Below are positions 8,201 through 11,970 of a stretch of 11,970 bases of DNA, piece after piece (position 1 is the first letter of the stretch; the number at the start of each line of letters is the position of its first letter). Below the pieces are notes generated by a model, which was not told where the DNA came from, searched no databases, and saw nothing but the letters and a program-made list of their open reading frames with translations. The position numbers and the translations under genes were made by a program. The DNA is from Dehalococcoidia bacterium (GTDB taxonomy: Bacteria; Chloroflexota; Dehalococcoidia; JACQUA01). Location: positions 1 to 11,970 of the forward strand of contig JAUYHV010000237.1 of the NCBI GenBank assembly GCA_030689845.1, given 5' to 3'.

Positions 8201-8758
8201 CACCAGTCCCTGGTTAATCATGTCAAGTTCGGGAATGGGATGTCTCTGGATTTCAAGGTAAAATTCATCGAAATACCCCTGGTACTCCAGGACTATTTTC
8301 CTTGCTTCATCCATCCTACCTTGGAGGAGAAGTTGGGGGATCTCTCCCTGGAGGCAGGCGGTGAGGGCAATAAGGCCGGTCCCGCGCTCCTTCAATAATT
8401 TTTTATCTATACGCGGTTTATAGTAAAAACCTTCCAGGTGAGCCTGCGTTAAGAGATAAATCAGGTTTTGGTATCCCTGCTCGTTTCGCACCAGTAACAG
8501 CAGGTGGAACTGGCTTTTTTCGGAAACATTTCTCGACTGGGTACCCGAAGGGGCAACATAAACTTCACTGCCTATGATGGGTTTTATACCCTGTGCCCTG
8601 GCCTCCAGGTAAAAATCGATAATACCATGAACGTTGCCGTGGTCCGTGATGGCAACGCTCGTCATCCCCAGTTCTTTTGTCCTCGCAACCAGCTGTTTTA
8701 TACGGCACATACCGTCCAGCAGACTATACTCGGTATGGACGTGTAAATGGGTAAACAT
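5225..8758 (-). CDS. dnaE: DNA polymerase III subunit alpha
   Basis: A 1177-aa C-family replicative polymerase. Domains in order are the PHP domain (about 1-215), palm and thumb, fingers, a helix-hairpin-helix region (about 815-830, FGLGAIKNVG), and an OB fold (about 978-1055) with a short C-terminal tail. Catalytic carboxylates are D391 and D393 in PDIDLDF and D548 in LLKLDFLGL. QSTMFDLF (906-913) is a good internal sliding-clamp-binding motif. The PHP metal-site positions all look filled: H6, H8, D15, H40, E65, H85, C135, D201, H203. That is as in DnaE proteins with a PHP-linked proofreading activity and unlike E. coli DnaE. No DEDD exonuclease domain is fused, so this is not PolC. Firmicutes usually also carry PolC, which is not in the window. 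The ATG at 8758 has a GGGGG stretch about 11 nt upstream. The stop TAG shares bases with the end of the convergent alkyltransferase gene. Confidence 0.97.
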   Translation of the reverse strand: MFTHLHVHTEYSLLDGMCRIKQLVARTKELGMTSVAITDHGNVHGIIDFYLEARAQGIKPIIGSEVYVAPSGTQSRNVSEKSQFHLLLLVRNEQGYQNLIYLLTQAHLEGFYYKPRIDKKLLKERGTGLIALTACLQGEIPQLLLQGRMDEARKIVLEYQGYFDEFYLEIQRHPIPELDMINQGLVTLSRETGIPLVATNDVHYIYREDAAAQDLMVCIQTNSTINDDKRHKMTGDGFYLKSEEEMLELFADMPEAVTNTSLIADSCSLELDFTRLHLPEIDLPEGKTSFEYLAELCDAGLKRQYREITPEIEQRLSYELDVIRQTEFANYFLVVWDIMSNTRSKGIMCAVRGSAAASIVLYCLGITEIDPLKYNLVFERFLNVERKEMPDIDLDFQDDRRDEVLEYVTEKYGKDHVAHIITFGTMGARAALRDVGRALGMAYGDVDRIAKLIPTALNITLEQALVQNAELRNAYMTEEPVKRLVDSARKLEGISRHASTHAAGVVISKEPLTQYVPLQRASKDNGQTMAMTQFSMDTIAKIGLLKLDFLGLANLTILDRAKTIIYKTHNEQLNLSTLPLDDAKTYELLSRGDTNGIFQLESNGMKKYIRELKPSNFNDIAAMIALYRPGPMENIPHFINSKQGKEPVHYPHPALEDILKETYGVIVYQEQVLYIVRTFAGYSLGKADIIRKAMGKKIAEVMKKEKSNFINGAVEKGFSKNLAQEIFTLIEPFAGYAFNKAHSVSYAMIAYQTAFLKANYPVEYMTALLSTNMRVSEKVISAISECARLGIKVLPPDINKSYADFVIEETPSDGLAVRFGLGAIKNVGGSALEPIISARNEGGEFTSLEDFCRRASLGSINKKVMESLIKVGAFDSIVGNRGGLLEGIEKIISLAQKEQRLRETGQSTMFDLFGHNSPTPLPAIEIPPIEISLKDKLAWEKELAGVYLSEHPMYSAAKNLANRKNALCGQIDVEMEGERVEVAGMISLIQDRVTRENKPFISASLEDLEGSIEVTAWPEVYRSTRGLWEVGNIVFVGGKVKVRDERVNIICDTVRLYQPSVVKEKGEAGPLDFRENTVSGIPGADGKEGEPPSETKLDRSGRKLLITLNQEDSESGNKDLMDNIFRLLKDNPGKDEVTLAVVYQDQVINMEFPGLLTSCNGELKLALSQLGVKVEIV

Positions 8759-8826
8759 TATGGCCGGTACCCCCGTGGTGTTGCGATATTATTATTTGCG
8801 AAGTGGCATTGTCCCCACCCTCGCCA

Positions 8827-8835
8827 ATTATAACA
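8827..8835 (-). promoter_or_regulatory. Extended -10 promoter of dnaE
   Basis: Read on the minus strand this is TGTTATAAT, a perfect TATAAT (8827-8832) with a TGn extension. No good -35 lies at the usual distance, which fits an extended -10 promoter. Transcription would begin near 8820 and give a leader of about 60 nt before the dnaE ATG. The same nine bases occur in the ychF promoter. Confidence 0.55.
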
Positions 8836-8865
8836 TGGATACGGCATATGAAACGGAATAAGAAA

Positions 8866-8935
8866 AATGCTGCGGTAATAAACCCCACTCCGCAGGCGGG
8901 GTATTAACCCTGCCTTTGGAGTGGGGAATGCTGCG
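8866..8935. repeat. 9-bp direct repeat flanking the ychF-dnaE hairpin
   Basis: AATGCTGCG occurs at 8866-8874 and again at 8927-8935, on either side of the large hairpin. The second copy abuts the hairpin's right arm directly, while the first is separated from the left arm by 8 bases. This could be a target-site duplication from an old hairpin-type insertion, or it could be chance. A related AATGCTGC also occurs inside ychF at 9112-9119, which weakens the insertion reading. Confidence 0.35.
8883..8926 (-). terminator. Large hairpin, probable ychF terminator
   Basis: A 44-nt near-perfect stem-loop. CCCCACTCC (8883-8891) pairs with GGAGTGGGG (8918-8926). AGGCGGGGT (8894-8902) pairs with ACCCTGCCT (8907-8915) around an ATTA loop. 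Only one mismatch and two G-T pairs interrupt some 20 bp. On the minus strand the stem is followed by TTTATT, so it is oriented to end ychF transcription, 92 bp after that gene's stop and before the dnaE promoter. The T-run is imperfect and the stem unusually long, so another role is possible. Confidence 0.6.
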
Positions 8936-9018
8936 CCCCCTTGGAACAGGTCCCAAATAATCGATTGATTAGCCCCAGGCCGAACCTCACAAGCGGGCAA
9001 GATATTCCGGCACTTTTG

Positions 9019-10122
9019 TTAAACGTTGAACAGGAAAGTAATAATATCACCGTCCTGAACGACGTAATTCTTCCCCTCCAACCTGACAATCCCCTTCTTT
9101 TTTGCTTCGGGAATGCTGCCGCACTGCACCAGGTCGTCATAGGCAACTACCTCTCCCCTGATGAAACCCTGTTCCATGTCGCTGTGGATTTTCCCGGCTG
9201 CCTTGAGAGCTGTGGTGCCCCTCTTTATGGTCCAGGCTTTAACCTCCCCTGAAACAATGGTAAAAAAGGAAATCAGGTCCACGAGTTCGTAGGAAAGACG
9301 CACAATCTTGTCCACGTTGTTCTCCACTAAACCCATGGCCGACCTGAACTCTTCTGCTTCGTCTTCGCCGAGTTGCGCCAGTTCCATTTCAAACTTGCCG
9401 CAAAGGGACACAATTTTATATTTTTGCCTCCTGTACTCTGCATAAATCCGTTCCTCAAGTTCAGACACCCCTTTCACCTGGTTTTCCCCTATATTTAACA
9501 ACACCAGTAACGGCTTGGCCGTAAGAAACTGGTAATTCTCCAGGTTTTTTGTTTCTTCGGCCGAGAATTCCATCTCAATTAAAGGGACCTCATTTTCCAA
9601 ACCTGATTTTATTTTCCGGAAAAGTTCCTGTTCCTGGAGAAGCAGATCTTTCTCGTGAGCCCTGACCCCCTTCAAAGTATCCTCTATTTTTTGCAGTCGC
9701 CGGTCGGCAATTATCATGTCGGAGAATTCCATCTCCAGTTCCATGGTAGAAATGTCCCGCAAAGGGTTTATTGTGCCTTCTATAAGAGGAACGGTCGCAT
9801 CATCGAATACCCTCACCACATGGATCAAAGCATCAACAGTACTGAGCACTGACAGGGACTGTCCCCCGAGGACCAGGCCTTTGCCAAACTCCTGAGACGA
9901 AGGCGCCAGGTCTGTATACCGTATGTCCGGGAAAACAACCTTTGTCGGCTTGAAAATACCTTCCAGCACTGCCAAGCGGGGGTCGTTTACCTTCGCGACG
10001 CCGACAGAAGGAGCCTGTCCTGAGGCTGAGGGCCGTAAAGCCGGGGTTGCTTTGCCGCCGGTAAGGGCATAAAATACAGAGGTTTTTCCGCTCTGGGGTA
10101 GGCCTATAATGCCGATTTCCAT
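9019..10122 (-). CDS. ychF: YchF/Obg-like P-loop NTPase, divergent form
   Basis: A 367-aa cytoplasmic P-loop NTPase; E. coli YchF is 363 aa. YchF proteins bind ATP and associate with ribosomes and stress responses. The P-loop is GLPQSGKTS (7-15), where the usual form is GLPNVGKST. The specificity loop is NIGE (210-213), close to the NxxE used by ATP-preferring YchF. A charged helical region (about 137-175) matches the coiled-coil insert. The C-terminal TGS domain (about 284-367) is well conserved, with EVKAWTIKRGTTALKAAGK and a VVQDGDIITFLFNV ending. The switch-II region is altered: DLAP (71-74) replaces the usual DIAG, and the following KGAS-type segment is not conserved. It may therefore be a paralogue with changed nucleotide handling rather than the standard YchF. 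The ATG at 10122 has AGGAA 10 nt upstream. Its promoter is visible at 10158-10186, and a hairpin terminator lies downstream. Confidence 0.88.
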   Translation of the reverse strand: MEIGIIGLPQSGKTSVFYALTGGKATPALRPSASGQAPSVGVAKVNDPRLAVLEGIFKPTKVVFPDIRYTDLAPSSQEFGKGLVLGGQSLSVLSTVDALIHVVRVFDDATVPLIEGTINPLRDISTMELEMEFSDMIIADRRLQKIEDTLKGVRAHEKDLLLQEQELFRKIKSGLENEVPLIEMEFSAEETKNLENYQFLTAKPLLVLLNIGENQVKGVSELEERIYAEYRRQKYKIVSLCGKFEMELAQLGEDEAEEFRSAMGLVENNVDKIVRLSYELVDLISFFTIVSGEVKAWTIKRGTTALKAAGKIHSDMEQGFIRGEVVAYDDLVQCGSIPEAKKKGIVRLEGKNYVVQDGDIITFLFNV

Positions 10123-10157
10123 GTCGCGTAAATTCCTGTTACTTTTTTATCGCAATT

Positions 10158-10186
10158 ATTATAACAGCACATTTATTGTATTTCAC
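10158..10186 (-). promoter_or_regulatory. Promoter of the ychF-like gene
   Basis: On the minus strand the -10 is a perfect TATAAT (10158-10163) preceded by TGT, giving an extended -10 of TGTTATAAT. A weak -35, GTGAAA (10181-10186), sits 17 bp away. The predicted start near 10151 leaves a leader of about 29 nt with AGGAA as the ribosome site. Confidence 0.6.
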
Positions 10187-10202
10187 TTCTATTTTAATTT
10201 AT

Positions 10203-10223
10203 AATGCCCTGTAAACTGGCATT
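10203..10223. repeat. Inverted repeat in the ychF/holA divergent region
   Basis: AATGCC (10203-10208) and GGCATT (10218-10223) form a perfect 6-bp inverted repeat around 9 bases, about 17 bp upstream of the ychF -35. The size and spacing would suit a dimeric regulator binding site. No regulator gene is nearby, and the repeat is short enough to be chance. Confidence 0.3.
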
Positions 10224-10284
10224 GATTCTATGATACCATCCGCCAATTTTGCTTGTTAATTATTCATTTATTATTGTTGTGTAA

Positions 10285-11394
10285 ATGGTATATGTTCTGT
10301 ACGGCTCCGATAATTTTTCACTACAAGAAAGGTTGAACAAATTAAGGAGCGAACTGGGCCAGGGTGAAATGGGCCTGCTTAACACCCAGGTGATAGACGG
10401 TTCCTCCGTATCTACTGAAACCTTTGCCAGCGCCTGCCAGTCAGCCCCTTTCATGTCCACCAAACGACTTGTTATAGTCGAAGGATTGATGGGCCGGTTC
10501 GCCCCCCCCCAGTCTTCGGCAACCAGGCGGTCTTCATCCAATGCGGCAAAAACAGCAAAACTAAAGCTAAATACTGCGGCTTCTCAACCGGGCCAGCAAG
10601 AGCAAATATCCTCCCCCGGTAGTGTCGAGTACAGGGACAAGGTGAAGCAAAAAAAAAGCGACTGGCTTCCTTTTGTGGATATCATTAATAATTTGCCGGA
10701 AAGCACTGTGTTGATTCTTGTGGATGGGGAACTAAAAGAAGGCAATACCTTCCTGAAAAGCCTTTCCGACCGTTTCCAACCCGAAAAATTTCCTCCTCTA
10801 AAAGAACCCGAGTTGTCCATGTGGGTAGAAAAAAGCGCCTCAAAATACGGTGCACGCCTGTCCCCTGAAGTCATAAAGGAACTGATTGAGCTTATAGGAA
10901 GCAACCTCTGGGTAATGGATTCAGAGTTGCAAAAATTGTCACTTTATTCAGACGACGGCAAAGTTACCATGTCGCATGTGGATGAGCTTGTGAGTTACTC
11001 CAGGGAGAACAACATTTTTCAGCTTATCGACGCAATTTTGTTCCGCCGTTTAAAGAAAGCCCAGCAACTGTTGCGGCAGTTAATGAACGGTGGGGCAGAA
11101 TCGGTATATATTCTTTTTATGCTCACCAGGGAAATCAGGCGTATGCTCCTGGCCAAGCTTGCTTCCTCGGGGAAAATACTCCCGGTAGAACTGGCCCGGG
11201 AACTAAAATTATTAGAAAGCAACGACCTGAGAATTGCCGCCGCTAAATCCAGGCGGTATGCCATGGCAACCCTGAGTGAATTTTACCACCGGATACTTAA
11301 AACAGATATTAATATTAAGACAGGCAAACTCTCTTCCCAGTTTGCCCTTGAATTGTTGATCGCCGAAATATGTTCCGAATCCCCCTCCGGTTGA
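10285..11394 (+). CDS. holA: DNA polymerase III subunit delta (clamp loader)
   Basis: A 369-aa clamp-loader subunit that opens the beta sliding clamp within the replisome. The N-terminal YVLYGSDNF (3-11) is the family opening, followed by an AAA+-like fold lacking a working Walker A. The C-terminal collar half includes NIFQLIDAI (243-251) and the MLTREIRRML stretch (279-288), both typical. The protein is longer than most delta subunits (about 340 aa) because of a Ser/Ala/Gln/Lys-rich linker at about residues 72-123. At DNA level this linker holds a run of nine C (10502-10510) and a run of nine A (10649-10657). The start is fixed by an in-frame stop at 10282, directly before the ATG. There is no recognisable Shine-Dalgarno, so initiation may be leaderless or unusual. 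The gene is divergent from ychF, and a membrane protease gene follows 7 bp after its stop. Confidence 0.92.
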   Translation: MVYVLYGSDNFSLQERLNKLRSELGQGEMGLLNTQVIDGSSVSTETFASACQSAPFMSTKRLVIVEGLMGRFAPPQSSATRRSSSNAAKTAKLKLNTAASQPGQQEQISSPGSVEYRDKVKQKKSDWLPFVDIINNLPESTVLILVDGELKEGNTFLKSLSDRFQPEKFPPLKEPELSMWVEKSASKYGARLSPEVIKELIELIGSNLWVMDSELQKLSLYSDDGKVTMSHVDELVSYSRENNIFQLIDAILFRRLKKAQQLLRQLMNGGAESVYILFMLTREIRRMLLAKLASSGKILPVELARELKLLESNDLRIAAAKSRRYAMATLSEFYHRILKTDINIKTGKLSSQFALELLIAEICSESPSG

Positions 11395-11401
11395 ACTGAG
11401 T

Positions 11402-11970
11402 ATGTTCAAATCGAGTTCCCTAATAACCAGTTACAATTCGATAGTGGTTTTTACAAGTAAGCACAAGCCCGTTATAGTAGCCTTTGTCTACCTTATCTTG
11501 ATATCCATGGCAGAAATAATAGCAGCCCTTTATAACCCCGTTCCGGGAATCATAATACACATAATAATCCTCTTCGCTCTTATCCTCCATGCCACTCTTA
11601 ATATTCACGAACCTATAGGGAAAATGCTTCTTTCCCTGGCGCTGGCGCCCATGATAAGAATCGCCAGTTACTCCGTACCGCTGGTAGCTTTGCGCCCCTT
11701 CGCAACTTACATACTCATATATTTCCCTTTAGCAATTTCCTCTTTTATCGTTTGTCGTTCTCTGCATTTAAAGCAGTCAGAGGTAGGGCTTGCGGTTAAA
11801 CTACCTGCCATACAACTTGCCATAGGCCTGACGGGTTTTATCTTCGGCGTAATGGAATACATGGTACTCCATTACCCGCCCATGGTATCCCGTTTAGCCC
11901 TAAGTGAAATCCTTCTCCCGGCATTTGTCCTGACTATGACTACGGGGTTTGTCGAGGAATATGTCTTCCG
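11402..11970 (+). CDS. CPBP-family (CAAX/Abi-type) intramembrane protease, N-terminal part (3'-truncated by window)
   Basis: An open frame from ATG 11402 runs 189 codons to the window edge without a stop. It is rich in hydrophobic stretches (about residues 23-43, 47-66, 74-95, 101-118, 136-156 and 168-184), so it is a multi-pass membrane protein. The final residues read GFVEEYVF, and the last two bases, CG, must begin Arg. This gives EEYVFR, the EExxxR first catalytic motif of CPBP/CAAX-prenyl-endopeptidase-like glutamic/metal proteases. The later His-containing motifs would lie beyond the window. Family members process prenylated proteins in eukaryotes; bacterial ones are varied, and the target here cannot be inferred. 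The gene starts 7 bp after holA and so is probably co-transcribed. The ribosome site is weak (CTGAG only), leaving some doubt about the start. Confidence 0.8.
   Translation, partial: MFKSSSLITSYNSIVVFTSKHKPVIVAFVYLILISMAEIIAALYNPVPGIIIHIIILFALILHATLNIHEPIGKMLLSLALAPMIRIASYSVPLVALRPFATYILIYFPLAISSFIVCRSLHLKQSEVGLAVKLPAIQLAIGLTGFIFGVMEYMVLHYPPMVSRLALSEILLPAFVLTMTTGFVEEYVF

Noticed and set aside
8758..9000. 80-codon minus-strand frame between ychF and dnaE
   Set aside because: It reads straight through the large hairpin and the dnaE promoter, has no recognisable family features, and its stop overlaps the dnaE start. It is best explained as chance.
11420..11608. 62-codon minus-strand frame near the right end
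   Set aside because: It is antisense to the membrane protease frame, whose EEYVFR motif and hydrophobic pattern show the coding strand.

Overview
The window reads as chromosomal DNA from a Gram-positive, Firmicutes-type anaerobe, possibly a clostridial member of the Peptococcaceae/Desulfotomaculum/Pelotomaculum kind. This placement is inference. It rests on strong purine-rich Shine-Dalgarno sites (AAGGGGA-type), TATAAT-type -10 boxes with TGn extensions, a long DnaE with an intact PHP domain, a divergent YchF and roughly balanced base composition. No rRNA, tRNA, CRISPR, phage or transposase gene is visible.

Bases 1-5228 run left to right and hold the accessory part. They contain the 3' end of a binding-protein-dependent ABC permease, a two-domain cupin protein, a EutA-family ASKHA protein (the ethanolamine ammonia-lyase reactivase family), an ABC ATPase with a C-terminal TOBE region, and an O6-alkylguanine-DNA alkyltransferase. 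A permease and an ATPase of matching type flank the cupin and EutA genes, so these look like one uptake-plus-metabolism module. No ethanolamine ammonia-lyase (EutB/EutC) is present, so the job of this EutA is open. This is the most unusual part of the window. A good sigma-A-like promoter before the ATPase suggests that it and the alkyltransferase can be transcribed separately.

Bases 5225-10122 run right to left and are housekeeping: dnaE (replicative DNA polymerase III alpha) and, upstream of it, a divergent ychF-like P-loop NTPase. The alkyltransferase and dnaE converge, and their stop codons overlap. A large hairpin between ychF and dnaE looks like the ychF terminator. Each of the two genes has its own extended -10 promoter with the same TGTTATAAT core.

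Bases 10285-11970 run left to right from a divergent promoter region shared with ychF. They hold holA (DNA polymerase III delta, the clamp-loader subunit) with an unusual low-complexity linker, followed 7 bp later by a CPBP/CAAX-type membrane protease. The protease gene runs off the window edge just as its first catalytic motif appears.
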